38,977 bases of DNA from Chara braunii. Its lineage: Eukaryota; Streptophyta; Charophyceae; Charales; Characeae. The DNA is taken from positions 997,653-1,036,629 of the forward strand of contig BFEA01000183.1 in assembly GCA_003427395.1 (NCBI GenBank). Reading direction: 5' to 3'. Numbering within the stretch: the first letter of the stretch is position 1; every line of letters starts with the position of its first letter. Made by a program: the position numbers and the translations under genes. The notes beneath the pieces were generated by a model that was not told the origin of the DNA, did no database searches, and saw only the letters and a list, made by a program, of their open reading frames with translations. Below, piece after piece: positions 19,191 through 32,900 of the stretch.

Positions 19191-20531
19191 TAATCCTTCC
19201 GCCCGGAACTTTATCGTTCCACCAAAACAATCTTCAACAAAGAAAAAGAAAAAGTGAGTACTTGACGCTGGCAGGTGAAAACCTGATTACCCGTGTGTGC
19301 GCCCACTCTGACTATCACTTTATCAGGATGGGAAAAGACAATCTCACTCAAACAAAAAGTTGTGGGGTAGTTCACTCTCATGACAGTTGTGTGGTTTGCT
19401 CATTTGAACTCAAGACATAATCATTCAGCACATATTTAATCGAGTTCCTCCCATACATACCTGCATTCATCCGACATTCAAAACAACATCACACACACTA
19501 AAAGGGTCAACTTTTCAGCCTTCTACGACTCACACCCTGCCTTATGCCCACAAGCCCAAACATTTCCCCACCCAGCCTCAACAAAAGTACTCAGTCTTTA
19601 CGAAATGGCCATTTATAAAGAAACTGGGCGAAAACCCAAAGAAACACATAAATCCTGGTAGGGGCCAAGGCCTTAGGTTGAGAGGCAAAAGAAATAGGAA
19701 AGTTGAGCCGTAAACCGACGAATCGGCAACCGACTTGTTATCGGTGATAACAGACAAGTGATCCTTTGGCAGAATCAGGCTGAACAGTTTGAGCCTTCAA
19801 TCGGATGTGAAAACCTGCATCACAATACAGGTCAAGGAGAGTCACTACTATGTTCAAGCTAAGTGGAGAACGTGCTCCAACTCATGGCCTAACTCCTCTA
19901 CTAACCTCTCTTTCAACCTCCCTCATTGATACCAAGTTACGGAGAATTTCGACAGCATCTCCCCTACTCACGGTGGATTGCCAAGTTTCTCATAGCCGGA
20001 AATAATCTAACTCCCTAAATTCTACAAAATTTTGGCATTGCTTCCCGTAGGAAAAGTGTCTTTTCAGAATTTATATGGTTCCAAAGTTGACTAACTCTTT
20101 CAGATTTGTAGAAATTTCGGCAACGCTTCCCATAGGAACAAGAGGCTGCCAAGATTTATACAAAGCTGAAAACAGATAGACCAAGCAAAACTATACTTGG
20201 GACTAACTTCTGACACTTGCTGGGTAAGTAGAATCAGCGATAGTCTGCACGACCTCTAGATGAGATTGTGAGCTGACACTGATCCTAACTCCTAGCATGG
20301 TCAGTTTTATCATGTCCCAAACTTCCCTCCCATCATTCATCTTATCTACATATAGCTCCAGCTCTCAGCGAGCATCTAAAACAACTATCCTTTTCAAAAG
20401 ATGCCCCAAAATGAGAGCCCAAAGCATACATAATCAAACATCTCTCACAATCCCACATCATTTTGAGTTAAGTAGTTCGTTAAGCCACTCAGTTTTTCTC
20501 CCTTTTTATGTCCCTCTTTCTTATGGCATAT
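19191..20531. other. No gene; possible second minus-strand LTR element edge
   Basis: No coding sequence is convincing. At about 19927-19935 the plus strand reads ATTGATACCAAG, whose complement TTGGTATCAAT resembles an initiator-Met-tRNA primer site over 8 bases. Just after, a motif recurs three times: TTTCGACAGCATCTCCCCTA (about 19948), TTTTGGCATTGCTTCCCGTA (about 20031) and TTTCGGCAACGCTTCCCATA (about 20127). Motifs of this kind are common in plant LTR elements as far as I recall. The call is tentative. Confidence 0.35.
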
Positions 20532-21698
20532 GGTCAAACAAGGCCGTAACCTAAGGGTATGCTTGACCTGCCTAGGTAGACAAGTAAAGTACGCACAACT
20601 GGGCTGCCCTAACCTAACGGTGTGTCTGGCTTCTGCTTAACTGACGACATGAAGAATAGGGGTAGACTGCCCCAACCTAGGGGTGTGCTTAGCCAGCTTT
20701 AAACAAGTTACATATGACATAGGGTTAAACTGCCCCAACCTAGGGGTGTGTTTAACCTGCCTAGACGACCACAAACGACAAATGGTTAGACCGGCCTAAC
20801 CTAAGGGTACGTCTAACCCACAGAACATCAACGACAAGGGCATATCACTAGGCCGCCCCAACCTAGGGGTACGCCTAGTTAGCCTATACAATTTAAGTTA
20901 CATAAGGCAATGCGACCAGACCGCCCTAACCTAAGGGTACGTCTGGTCTGCCTGAATAAGTACAACGACGTATGGCTAAGCCGCCCTAACCTAAGAGTAC
21001 GATAAACCTCCGTAACAACAATTTAAGCAACCATGAATACTTGCACAAACTTTATGGTTTTCTTTCTTCTTAGGTAGATAGTCAGACCTACCCAACCTAG
21101 GGAGACATCCAATTCTGCCTTTTGTTTAAAAGGGAAAATAAAAGAAGATTTATACTAATTTTCTGCCCCTTTTGTTATCACGAGCATATGACTGAGCCGC
21201 CCTAACCTAAGGGTACGCTCAGCCTCCCCGAGTTACCTTCATTAAACTCTTCATTCATTTCTCTTCTCTTTTTGTTTTACCTGACTTACTGACTGGCTTT
21301 CCCAACCTAGGGTGCCCGGTCTGTCAGAAGGTATAAGTTCAATATTATATACCAAATTCTATACTCTGGTTACCCATTTGGTTCATAGCTTATGACTGAG
21401 CCGCCCTAACCTAAGGGTACGCTCAGCCTTATACCTTTGTCCCCCTCAAAAGAAACACACAGGATTGGGGTCACGCAACCTAGAATGCCCCAGTTCTGTT
21501 TCAAGAACCCACAAAAGAAACATCAGGAAGCCGACCTTCCCAACCTAGGGCGTCCGGTTCCCTGTTCAGAAACCCTAAAAGAAACGGCGACTGAGTCATC
21601 CAACCTAGGGTAGGCCCAATCCTAAAAAGGTCATTCAGACAGCCCAACAAACAAAAATATACGTAGCATTGAGTCCATACCGACCTAGGGGAACTCAG
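20532..21698. repeat. Array of about 16 short hairpins with a conserved loop and covarying stems
   Basis: Each unit has the form outer stem, YG, CCCY, AACCTA, RGGG, TRY, complementary outer stem. Perfect or nearly perfect outer arms include GGTTAAAC/GTTTAACC (20723-20757), GGTTAGAC/GTCTAACC (20784-20818), ACTAGGC/GCCTAGT (20847-20879), GACCAGAC/GTCTGGTC (20914-20948), CTGAGC/GCTCAG (21192-21222 and 21396-21426) and GGTCAAAC/GCTTGACC (20532-20568). The inner stem alternates CCCT/AGGG with CCCC/GGGG. Weaker units lie near 20600, 20660, 20974, 21081, 21291, 21464, 21526, 21590 and 21670. Spacing is about 35-190 bases. Stem sequences differ from unit to unit while pairing is kept. Minus-strand open frames over part of it look accidental. 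It may lie in an LTR. Confidence 0.85.
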
Positions 21699-23218
21699 CC
21701 TTGCCACCTTCCTCTCGTAACCAAAGACTAGACTTAGAGTAAGAAGGGCAGAGGGAGGGGTTTCAGACGCTCGAGATACAAGAGAGGGACAACTCAACTC
21801 GCAAGAGAGGGCCTTGAAATCTTCAATCGCCTTACTCCAATAGTCCGCTGTTGCTGAGCACGACAACCCTCTGAGCAACAGCACCCGGCCTAGCAACGCA
21901 GGCTGAAGAGATTCAGCAACAACTGTTCACTGTACCCAGGCACAACAGTAACAAGTTTCCACAAACATAGCTCTCACCAACAACTTAGAGCTTCAGCTTC
22001 TGCACTTTGTGCCTGAGCGCCGAGCAGCAGTAAATGCATGGCCCCGCAGTCGACCCCCGTAGTGACCAAGACTCGACAACACCTCAAAGGCCGCTTACTA
22101 ATCCTACTGGGAAAACTGTAAAAAAAATCATGAACAGCAGCGAGCCGATGGTAGGTTGTGGTGGTAACCTCTTCACAGATGGTAGACTGTTGCCGTTCAA
22201 AACAGAAACTACCAGCAGCCTCAAGACACAGGCTGGGGGCATCATGACCGCAAAAGAGAGCGACTATATTCCAATGCTGTAACGACAAAACTCGAAGTAC
22301 CCATTATGAGGCAAGATCTATTGCACCATTCATCAAATGCCGGAATTGAGAGTGAATCTCCCACAAGATCATGATAATATTCACGCCTATAGACAACTGT
22401 CAATTCCCCTTCTCTGTCAAACCCTCTTCTTTTGCTTCCCAACTTCAGTCTGCGGTCCCTTCTCTGCTCAAGAGATTCTCTCTCTCTCACATTCTCCTGC
22501 TCCGACTCATTGTCGGTCAGTACCTCGTCATACTGATGACCAGACTTAAGCAGCAGCGATGCCTACCATGAGTGAGGGCATGGTTATCGAGAATGACGAG
22601 CATTTGGATCCTGACGACGGCACCAGCAGCAGCACAGTTTCTGACGAGAAGCAGAATCGAATAATAACTCTCCGAAGATGATCACGAGCACAACCACTGA
22701 TATGAAAATGATGACGACCACAATGCACTACGCTGGGATCATAATAGTGACCTCTAATGCGGTGCCAAAATCACGACTACGAGCCTATGAGTACGAACCA
22801 GATAGCGCAATCCCGATAGTGAGTACGACAATCGGCCTAATCTCAACGAAAAAAACATGATCAGCAGCAACGCTCCACTCCACTCCGACATCCCACAAAT
22901 TTGCAGAATGAGATTGAATCTGTCGCTAGGACGTAGGCAGACACACGTCGGGTGAGTCCTTGTTTTCTCTCCCTCTCAATCTCTCTGTGTATCTACCGCC
23001 CTTTTACACCATAATGCACCTGGCCGACGACATGACCAGGTTCCTTCAACTTAAATGGTCCTAGGAGCACTGGTGTGACGAATACGAGGGGGCGCAGCGT
23101 CCATAGGCATACCCACTGAGAGTATGAAGGCCAGCTTCGCGCCCGCTGCACTACTTACCAATCGTGGAATCAACCTTCCGCTGAAGCATGAATTGGTATG
23201 GATTGGTACACCGCCAAT
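21699..23218. other. No recognised gene
   Basis: No convincing gene. A 41-codon frame from the ATG at 22559 (MPTMSEGMVIENDEHLDPDD) is followed by Asp/His-rich sequence in shifting frames up to about 22900, possibly a decayed acidic protein. A CCTTCCGCTGAAGCATG word at 23176, just before the assembly gap, resembles the 27-bp repeat just after it. Confidence 0.4.
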
Positions 23219-23800
23219 NNNNNNNNNNNNNNNNNNNNNNNNNNNNNNNNNNNNNNNNNNNNNNNNNNNNNNNNNNNNNNNNNNNNNNNNNNNNNNNNNN
23301 NNNNNNNNNNNNNNNNNNNNNNNNNNNNNNNNNNNNNNNNNNNNNNNNNNNNNNNNNNNNNNNNNNNNNNNNNNNNNNNNNNNNNNNNNNNNNNNNNNNN
23401 NNNNNNNNNNNNNNNNNNNNNNNNNNNNNNNNNNNNNNNNNNNNNNNNNNNNNNNNNNNNNNNNNNNNNNNNNNNNNNNNNNNNNNNNNNNNNNNNNNNN
23501 NNNNNNNNNNNNNNNNNNNNNNNNNNNNNNNNNNNNNNNNNNNNNNNNNNNNNNNNNNNNNNNNNNNNNNNNNNNNNNNNNNNNNNNNNNNNNNNNNNNN
23601 NNNNNNNNNNNNNNNNNNNNNNNNNNNNNNNNNNNNNNNNNNNNNNNNNNNNNNNNNNNNNNNNNNNNNNNNNNNNNNNNNNNNNNNNNNNNNNNNNNNN
23701 NNNNNNNNNNNNNNNNNNNNNNNNNNNNNNNNNNNNNNNNNNNNNNNNNNNNNNNNNNNNNNNNNNNNNNNNNNNNNNNNNNNNNNNNNNNNNNNNNNNN
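23219..23800. other. Assembly gap (582 N)
   Basis: All bases are N. Any open frame across it is meaningless. Similar words (ACCTTCCGCT) on both sides suggest a tandem repeat caused the gap. Confidence 1.
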
Positions 23801-24015
23801 ATGTCCACATTAGTGGCTGGAGTTTGCAGCAACAGCTGCCCGTTCGCTACTCAACCAGCGTACAAAAATGGAGGTGCACCTTCCGCTAGAACATGGAAAG
23901 GTGCACCTTCCGCTAGAACATGGAAAGGTACACTATTCTCCAGCCATGCTCGTAGAGAGGCAGCAGGGACTAGTTTCCTCGTTAGTATTAGCAACGAACA
24001 GATCAACAGGTAAGT
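23801..24015 (+). other. Possible exon end with splice donor; 27-bp tandem repeat
   Basis: Two and part copies of a 27-base unit, GGTGCACCTTCCGCTAGAAC then ATGGAAA, start at 23873 and 23900. Being nine codons long, the unit keeps any frame. Further on, CAG/GTAAGTCT (cut after 24009) is an excellent match to a splice donor, and the frame through it is open from the gap. No product is recognised and no acceptor can be assigned. Confidence 0.3.
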
Positions 24016-24583
24016 CTCTAATCCCGTCGCTGACCTCACATCACCTCCGTCGATAGAATGGGCAAATCTTCCATGAATCTTGCACTAGAACACGGCCAGA
24101 TAGATTAGCACTTTGTTGCACTCCGCCTCTGGGCACAGTTCTTACTGCTCATACCGCCAAAACCACTCACCTATCATCAATTCCGACGCTGTCATTCCGT
24201 TCACAGTGTCCCAAAACCCCTACTTCGCATCCTACCTCGCCCTATTCTACCAAGAAACGAGCAAGATTCACAACTTTCGCCCCGCTCCCCCTTCAACCTT
24301 CCGCTAGTGTTCTTCCGCGCGGCTCTTTCTCTTACTAGCGACGAATCTACTAACTCATCAGTTAAACTAACCTTGCTATCTAAATTGCCATGGGCCAAAA
24401 CTCTGGTATTGCCCCATTGTCTGCCTGATTCCATCATGAATCAAGCGGGTCATGAGATCTGTTGGCCGCCATAGCTGCCCTCCCTCATGTCCTTTGCTAA
24501 CGCATGTTACAGCAGCAGCGCATCCCACAGCAGCAGTTTGCAACGCCCGGTCCGGAAAAAAAAGCCTCGTAGGAAGAAATTTC
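24016..24583. other. No gene seen
   Basis: I see no supported feature in this stretch between the splice-donor-like site and the terminator of the U6-like gene. Confidence 0.5.
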
Positions 24584-24599
24584 AAAAAAAAAAAAAAAA
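24584..24599 (-). terminator. Pol III T-run terminator of the U6-like gene
   Basis: Sixteen consecutive T on the minus strand follow the U6-like sequence directly. Being T rather than A in the gene's sense strand, it is a terminator and not the poly-A tail of a retrocopy. Confidence 0.6.
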
Positions 24600-24710
24600 G
24601 AATACCAAGAATGAGCGCCCCCTCATCTTACTTTATGCGTGCCATCCTTGCTCAGGGGCCATGCTAAACTTCTCTGTATTGTTCCAATTTTCACGGATGT
24701 CCCGAAGGAC
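24600..24710 (-). ncRNA. U6: U6 snRNA-like gene or pseudogene
   Basis: U6 is the catalytic RNA of the spliceosome. Read on the minus strand from 24710, the sequence starts GTCCTTCGGGACATCCG, continues AAAATTGGAACAATACAGAG (the ACAGAGA box intact), then AGCATGGCCCCTGAGCAAGG and ATGGCACGCA, close to plant U6 for about 79 bases. The 5' stem is one base pair shorter than usual, lost on both sides. Beyond GGCACGCATAAAG the usual 3' part is replaced by unrelated sequence, but a 16-T run follows directly at 24599-24584. An AATATG element sits about 30 bases upstream, where a U6 TATA box belongs. Probably a pseudogene because of the altered 3' end; a divergent functional copy is possible. Confidence 0.85.
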
Positions 24711-26957
24711 TAAGGCAAGGGAAAGACCCTAAGACATATTGGCTGAGCTGATTGAGCCCACGTAACATCGAACGGTTTTCCCTTCCCCGCCCAAAAGCCC
24801 GAGGGTTTGAACTCGAACCCGTACATCAGCAGCCCGGGGTTATACCAGTTGTGCTCGGCCAGCGTGTCCCTGTACAGGTCTTGGTGGTAGTAGTAGAAAA
24901 ATGGATCTTTGAATGATTATGGACACACAACTGCCCACAGCCTGTGGTCTCCACCACAGTTCCCTCTACCCGTCCTAGCTCAGGCATAGCTCACTATGTG
25001 CGGTCCTCACTATCTGTGGTCCCCACTATCTGTGGTCCCTACGGGCGTGGTCACACTGCGACCCCAAATCTGCAAAAATATGCAGATTTGGGACGGGCCA
25101 GTTCAAGGTTCTGGGCATGGTTCGGGTCCCACTGCTGTACCTCTTCAGATGGAACAAGCCCTGGCCATCTGTAGGAACAACAGATTGGTACTTCGCTGGT
25201 CACACAGCACTATCCTCAAACTGTGTCTGGTGAACGAAGTTTTACAATCCTAAAAGAAATTGTGCCAAGAAATTAAATAAATAAATAAATAAAATAGGCA
25301 TCTGTGGTCACCCCCGGACGTGACCGTAAATTTTTCGTACCCCGCGGCTACACAACTGCGGCCGCTGACAAGTGGTCATACACAAAATGGCACCCTTGGG
25401 ACCTTGGGAAATCTGTGTAACCGGTCCCATGCCTTACCGACCTCAACGACATGCTCACACTCAAACCTCTCACTGCAGAAATGGGACCGGGCAGGCCCAC
25501 ACACAAAGCTTCTCATAGCATATCGATGTTGGTGTCCGTTGTATCCCCTGGTCACGGCCTCCCAAGCCTAGTCCACCATCCCGCGGGTCCCCACGGGCAT
25601 ACTCACATTCAAATATCTCATGGCCAATAGCGGTGCGATGGGCAGTGTGCCTGATCTGCACCCTGGCCAGGCACATGCCGTTTCCTTTTTCTTGCGTAAG
25701 GGCCATGCCCTTGAGATACCGACATAGCGCCGATGGGCATCGGATAATCAAAATACTTTTATTTTGGTCATCTATATTTCAACAGTTCATGGGTATACCC
25801 TCTCAGCTAGGCTCATGGGACCCACGTTCGGCCCTGTGACCGGTACCACCACGTCCCATAGTGGGAAAAAATAAATTTAGAAATAGTAATAATGAATAAG
25901 GGTTAGACAAGAGAATAGGAAAAGTCGATAGGGGGAGGGGAACCATTGGGGCTTGACCCTTGGCCCTGCCTTATGGGCCCGTGGTTGGATCCCCCAGCAA
26001 AACTAAGGGGGATAGTCCCGCGGGACCCTTGACCCCTCAATTTTTTCTCCAAGTTGCGCTCCTCCGCCCTTCTGCTGCTGGCTGCTAGCCTCGATCCCGA
26101 AATCTGCTGGCTGAAAGTTCAGTACGTTAACCAATAGGGCTAAGCCCAAGCCTGACCCTAGCATACGCGAATTCCTATATCAGTAGTATTCACAGCCTGC
26201 CTGGGCCTGTAGTTAATGCACCAAGGCCTCCGCTTGCCCCGCCTTCGAGCCTAAGGCCTCGCAATGCCGTGCTTGGCTGCTTGGGAGGACAGTTATCGCT
26301 CAGCTCACCATGCGCACTGCCCCGCCACACCGTGGCCGCGGCCGAGGCTTTCATAGCCCTCTACACCTGTCAAACGAGCACGCTTTTACCCCCCTTCGGT
26401 TGGAAAGACCCCGACTTTTGCTCATGTCGTACCAAGTTAAAGCTTTCCTCGGCTCCCACCGTCGACACTCATTATAGCCTGACTTAGTACTTGCACACTC
26501 CATACGGTGCAGCCCCAAAATGCCGCCTTTCAGTGAGCCAAAAAAAAAAAAAAAAATATCGCCATCGCCTCAACAGTTAAATTTTTGCGCTGGTCGCGAC
26601 TTCGCTACCGTGTCCGGGGTCGCAGCTCACGCAGCGTTCTTTTAAGATTCCTACCTTCTCCTAGCTCGTACTTCCAAGCGAGATTTATCACTTTATATCG
26701 ACTAACCATCTAGCTAACCTAGCGCGTGCCCTCAAGGTGCACGCCCACACACTCTCTGATTCAATCACAAAATGCGAGTGTCACTCCCACCTTCTGGGAG
26801 TTGGTTGTGGTCACCCAGAAATGGAACACTCTCTCGGATATTGTTGAAGACGCATCTTCTGTGAGATGCAAAATTGTGCCCAAATACCCTTGTAAAGGTA
26901 TTCGGGCCGACAACGCCGCGGCCTAAACCGCAGGATCCGCGGACTTGGGTGCTATAT
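24711..26957. other. No gene; small hairpin and simple repeats
   Basis: No convincing gene in 2.2 kb. Seen: a tRNA-T-arm-like GGTTTGAACTCGAACCC near 24806; three copies of CTATSTGYGGTCC at 24993-25040; a 12-bp hairpin CCCAAATCTGCA/TGCAGATTTGGG (25063-25092); an (AAAT)n run near 25269-25290; and a 17-A run near 26541. Confidence 0.5.
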
Positions 26958-29900
26958 AGCTCTACTCCACTCTACTCTATGACACTCTACGACACTCTAC
27001 GACACTACACCACTATACTCTACAGTAACTCTACTCTACTGTATGACACTTTACTTTACTCTACTCTACTCTACTCTAAGACACTCTACGACATTATACT
27101 CTACTCTATGACACTCTACTCTAAGACACTCTAAGACACTCTACGACACTCTACTCTACTCAATATTACTTAACTCTACAACACTCTACGCTATAACATT
27201 GTACTTTCCTCTATGACACTCTACGACACTCTACTCTTCTCTATGACACTCTAGGACACTCTTCTCTATTTTACGACATTATACTCTACCCCTCTCTACT
27301 TTACTTTATTCCACTCTACTGTACTTTACTTTACTCTACTTCACTCTATGACACTCTACGACTACTTTACTCTACGACACTCTACTCTACTCTACGACAC
27401 TTTACGACGCTCTACGACACTCTACTCTACTCTACAACACTCTACGATACTCTACGACACTCTGCGACAATGTACTTTAGTCTATAAAACTCTACAATAC
27501 GACACTCTATGACACCTTACTCTACTCTACTTTACTGTACTCTGCAACACTCTACTCTACTCTACTCTACTCTACTCTACTCTACTCTACTCTACTCTAC
27601 TCTACTCCACTCTACTCTACTCTACTCTACTCTACTCTACTCTACTCTACTCTACTCTACTCTACTCTACTATGCTCTACTCTATTGTATCTACGACAAT
27701 CCACTTTACTCCACTCTATGGCACTCTACTCTACTTTACTCTACTCTACTCTACTCTACTATACTCTACTATACTATACTCTATTGTATCTACGACAATC
27801 CACTATACTCCACTATATGACACTCTACTCTCCTCTACGACACTCTACTGTAATCTACTCTACGACAGTCCTCTTTACTCTATCACACTCTACTCTACTC
27901 TACTATACAGTACTCTACGACAATCTACTCTACGATACCCTACTCTGTGACACTCTACTCTCCTCTACAACACTCTACCGTACACTACTCTACTCTACTT
28001 TACTATACTCCACTCTACTCTACTCTACTCTACTCTACTTTACATAACTCTACTCCACGAAACTCTACTCTACGATATTCTACTCAATTCTATGACACTG
28101 TACGACACTCTACGACTTTCTACTCTACTCTACTTTACTCTATTTTACTCTACTTTACTCTAATCTACTCTACGTTAGTCTCCTCTCCTCTCCTCTACTC
28201 TACTCTACTCTACTCTACTCTATGTTACGCGAATTTACTCTATTTTACTCTACTCTACTCTACTCTACGACACTCTACGACACTCTACGACACTCTACTA
28301 CACTCTACAACACTTTACTCTACTCTACTCTACTCTACTCCACTTTACTCCACTGTACGACAGTGTATTCTACTTTACTATACTTTACATTACTTCACTC
28401 TATTCTGCAAAACTCTACTTTACTCTTCTATATTTCACTCTACTCTACACTACTCTACGATACTCTATTGTACTCGACGACACTCTACTCTCCTCTAAGA
28501 CACTCTAATGTAATCTACTCGACAACATTCTACGATACTGTACTCTACTCTACTATACTCTATTCTACGACAATCTACTCTATGATACTCTACTTTACGA
28601 AACTCTACCCTCCTCTACGACACTTTACTGTACTCTACGTTACGGCACTCTATGACACTCTACTGTACTTTATGACACTTTATTGTACTCTACTTTCCTC
28701 GACTCTACTCTCCTCTCCTCTACGCAACTCTACTCTCCTGTTCTCTACTCTACTGCAGGACAGTCTTAGACTACTCTACTCAATGACACTCTACTCTACC
28801 CTACGACACTCTACTTTACTCTACAACACTCTACTATACTTTATGACATTGTATTGTACTCTATGACACTCTACTCTGCACTACTCTCCTCTACTCTACT
28901 TTACTCTCCTGTTCTCTACTTTACTCCCGAACACTCTACTCTACTTAATGGACTCTACTTTGCCCTACGACACTCTATAACACTCTTCTCTACAACACTC
29001 TACTTTACGACACTTTACTGTACAACATTCTAGTATACTCTATAACACTCTACTCTACAACACTTTACTCTACTCTACTGTACTCTACGGCACTCTAGGA
29101 CACTCCACTCTACTCTACGACATTGTACAATATTTCACTCTGCGACACTGTACTCTACTTCACTCTACTCTACGACACTCTACAACACTCTATGAAACTC
29201 TACTCTACTTTACTCAACTCTACGATACTTAACTCTACTCTGCGAAACTCTACTCTTCTTTATGACACTCTACTCTACGACACTCTACTCTATGATACTC
29301 TTCTCTATTGTATTATACTTTACTCTACTCTACTTTTACTCTACTCCATGACATTCTAACTCTGCGACACTCTATTCCACTTTACTCTAGTATACTATAC
29401 TCTACGACACTGTACTCTACTCTTTTCCACTCTACTCCACCTTAGTCTACCAACTATACTCTACTCTACTCTACTCTACTCTACTACACTCTACTCTACG
29501 CTTACAGACTCTACAACACTCTACTCGTCGACACTCTACTCTACTCTACTCAATGACACTCTACTCTACTCTACTCTACTCTACTCTACTCTACTCTACT
29601 CTACTCTACTCTACTCTACTCTACGATACGACACTCTACTCTACTCTACTCTAGTCTGCTTTACTGTACTTTACTTTATTGTACTCTATTGTACTCTACT
29701 CTACGATACGATACAGTACGATACGATACGATACGATACGATACGATACGATACGATACGATACGATACGATACGATACGATACGAGATTATATGATACG
29801 ATACGATACGAGATTATATGATACGATACGATACGACAATTTATTCTGCTCTACTCTACTCCACTCTACTCCACTCTACTTCACCCTACACTACGACACT

Positions 29901-32900
29901 CTACTCTACTCTAATGTACTCTACTCCACGACACTCTACTTTATTCTACTCCAGTACACTCTACTCTACTTTATGACACTACTCTACTTTACTCTAGAGT
30001 GTGATACTCTACTCTTCTTTACGCTACTCTACTCTACCCTATTTTACTCTATTCTACTCTACTCTACTTTATGACACTTAACTCCCCTCTACTCTGCTCT
30101 ACCCTGTTCTACTGTACTCTGCGATAATTTACTTTATGATACTCTACTTTACGACACTCTAATTTACTCTACTCTGCGACATTCTACGACACTCTATTGT
30201 ACTTTATGACACTCTACCCTACTTTATAACACTCTTCTTTACAATACTATACCCTACTCTACTCTACTCTACTCTACTTTGCTCTCTTCTCTACTCTACT
30301 CTACTCTACTCTACTCTACTCTACTCTACAACATTGCGCTCTATTACTTTTTTGAGACTCTGCTCTAGTATGCAACACTCTACTTTACGACACTCTAGTC
30401 TGCTCTACGACAATCTAGGAAACTCTACTCTATTCTAAGACATAGTACTCCACTCCACTCTACTCTACTCTAAGACATTGTACTATACTCCACTCTACTC
30501 TACTATACGACACTCTACTTTACTCTACTTTACTGTACTTTACTCTACGAAACTCTACTCTATTCTACTCTACTCTACTCTACTCTACTTTACTCTAGTC
30601 TACGACAATCTACTCTACGATACTCTTACTATACTCTACGACATTTTACTCTCCGCTACTAGACTCTATTGTAATTTACTCTACTCTACTCTACTCTACT
30701 CCACTCTACTCCACTCAACTTCACTCAACTCTAATCTACTTTACGATACTCTACTCTACAACACTGTACTCTCATCTACTTCACTCTATTGTACTTTACT
30801 CTACTCTACTCTATTCTATGACACTCTACGATACTTTACAACACTCTATGACTCTCTACTCTACCCTACTCTACTTTACTCTACTATACTCTACTTTACT
30901 CTACTCCACTGTACGGTACTCTACTCTACCCACTGTATTCTAATCTACTATACTCTACTCTACTCTTAGACACTCTACAACACTCTACATCACTCTACTC
31001 CACGACATTCTACTCTAATCTACTCGAGGGCACTCTACTCTACTCTACTCTACTCTACGACTCTCTACAACACTCTAGGACACTTTACTCTACTTTACAA
31101 CATTGTACTCTATGACGCTCTACTCTACTCTACTCTACTCTATGACATTGTACTCTACACTACGGCAGTCAATGACACTTTACTCTACGACACTCTACTC
31201 TACTCTACTCTACGATACAATAAGACAATTTACTCTACTTTACTCAACTCCACTCTACTTCACTCTACTCCACTCTACTTTACTCTACTCCACCCTACAT
31301 TGCCGATAACACTTTACTCACCTCTACTCTACATTACGTTACTCCACGACACTACTCTACTACACTCTACTCTGCTATAGTCTACTCTAGTCTATGACAC
31401 ATTACTCTATGACACATTACTCTATGACACTCTACTCTACTTCACTCTACTTTACTTTACTCTACGACACTCTACTATATCCTACTCTACTACTCTACTC
31501 TACTTTATTGTACTCTAGGACAATCTACTCTACGATATTGTACTCTACTCTATGACACTCTACTGTCCTTTACGACAGTCGACTATAATCTACTCTACGA
31601 CACTCTACGACACTCTACACTACTCTATGACATTATTTTCTTCTCTACTCTACTTTACTCTACTTTACACTACTCTACTCTACTCTATGACAATTTACTC
31701 TACGACACTCTATTGTACTTCACTCGGCTATATTCTATGACCCTTTAATGTACTCTATGACACTCTACTTTACTCTTTGACACTCTACTCTACTCTACTT
31801 TACCCTACTCTACTCTAGTATACTCTACTCTACTCTGCTCTACTCTACTCTACTCTATGACACCTTACAACACTCTACTCTACTTTACAACACGCCACTC
31901 TATGACACTTTACTCTACTCTACTCTACTCTACTCTACTCTACTCTATTCTACGACACTCTACTCTACTCTACAACACTCTACTCTACGACAGTCTACTC
32001 TACTCTACGACACTGTACTCAACTCTACTCTCCGACACTCTAGGACATTCTACTCTGCTCTAAGACATTGTACTCCACTCCACTTTACGACGTTCTACGC
32101 TATTGTACGACACTCAACTTTACTCTACGACACTCTACTCTACTCTACTCTACTCTACTCCACTCTACTCTACTCTACTCTACTCCACTCTACTCTACTC
32201 TACTCTACTCTACTCTACTCTACTCCACTTTACTCTACTCTACTCTGTGACACTCGACTCTACTCTATGACACTATACTCTACAACACTATACTCTACTT
32301 TAATCTACTCGACTCTACTCTACTCGTCTAATTTTTACTGTAATCTACTCGATGACACTCTACTCCACTGAGTCCAGTCTATGACACTCTACTTTAATCT
32401 ACTCTACTCTAGGCAACTTTACTCTCATCTAGGGCAGTCTACTGTACTCTACTCTACGATACTTTTCTCTCATCTACGGCAGTCTACTGTACTTTACTCT
32501 ACGACACTTCATGACACTCTACTCTATGACACTTCACTCTACTTTATGACACTATTCAATGACACTCTACGACAATCTACAACACTCTATGACACTCTAC
32601 TGTACTCTACGCTATGACACTTTACTTTACTACACTCTACGCTACTCTACTTTACCCACTGTACTTTACTTTACTCTACTCTACTCTACTCTACTCTACT
32701 CTACTCTACTCGACTACACTATACTCTACTTTTAAACACTCTATAACAGCCTACTCTATGACGCTCTAGTCTACTCTACTCGACAACACTCTACGACACT
32801 CTACTTTACGACACTCTACGTCACTCTACTCTACTTTACTCTACTCTACTTTACGTTACTCTACTTTACTCTACTCTACTTTACGTTACTCTACTTTACT

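Noticed and set aside
20532-21698. CRISPR array
   Set aside because: The conserved part is a short hairpin core with variable paired stems and uneven spacing, in eukaryotic DNA; there are no identical repeats with unique spacers.
20600-21700. Telomeric repeat (CCCTAA-like words)
   Set aside because: CCCTAACC occurs once per hairpin unit, never in tandem.
21501-21896. 131-codon minus-strand frame
   Set aside because: It overlaps the end of the hairpin array and has no recognisable domain.
23124-24013. Long frames spanning 23219-23800 on both strands
   Set aside because: They consist of N and have no sequence support.
26521-26960. rRNA or tRNA gene between 26.5 and 26.96 kb
   Set aside because: Some GC-rich hairpin-like words are present, but no conserved rRNA or tRNA core could be recognised.
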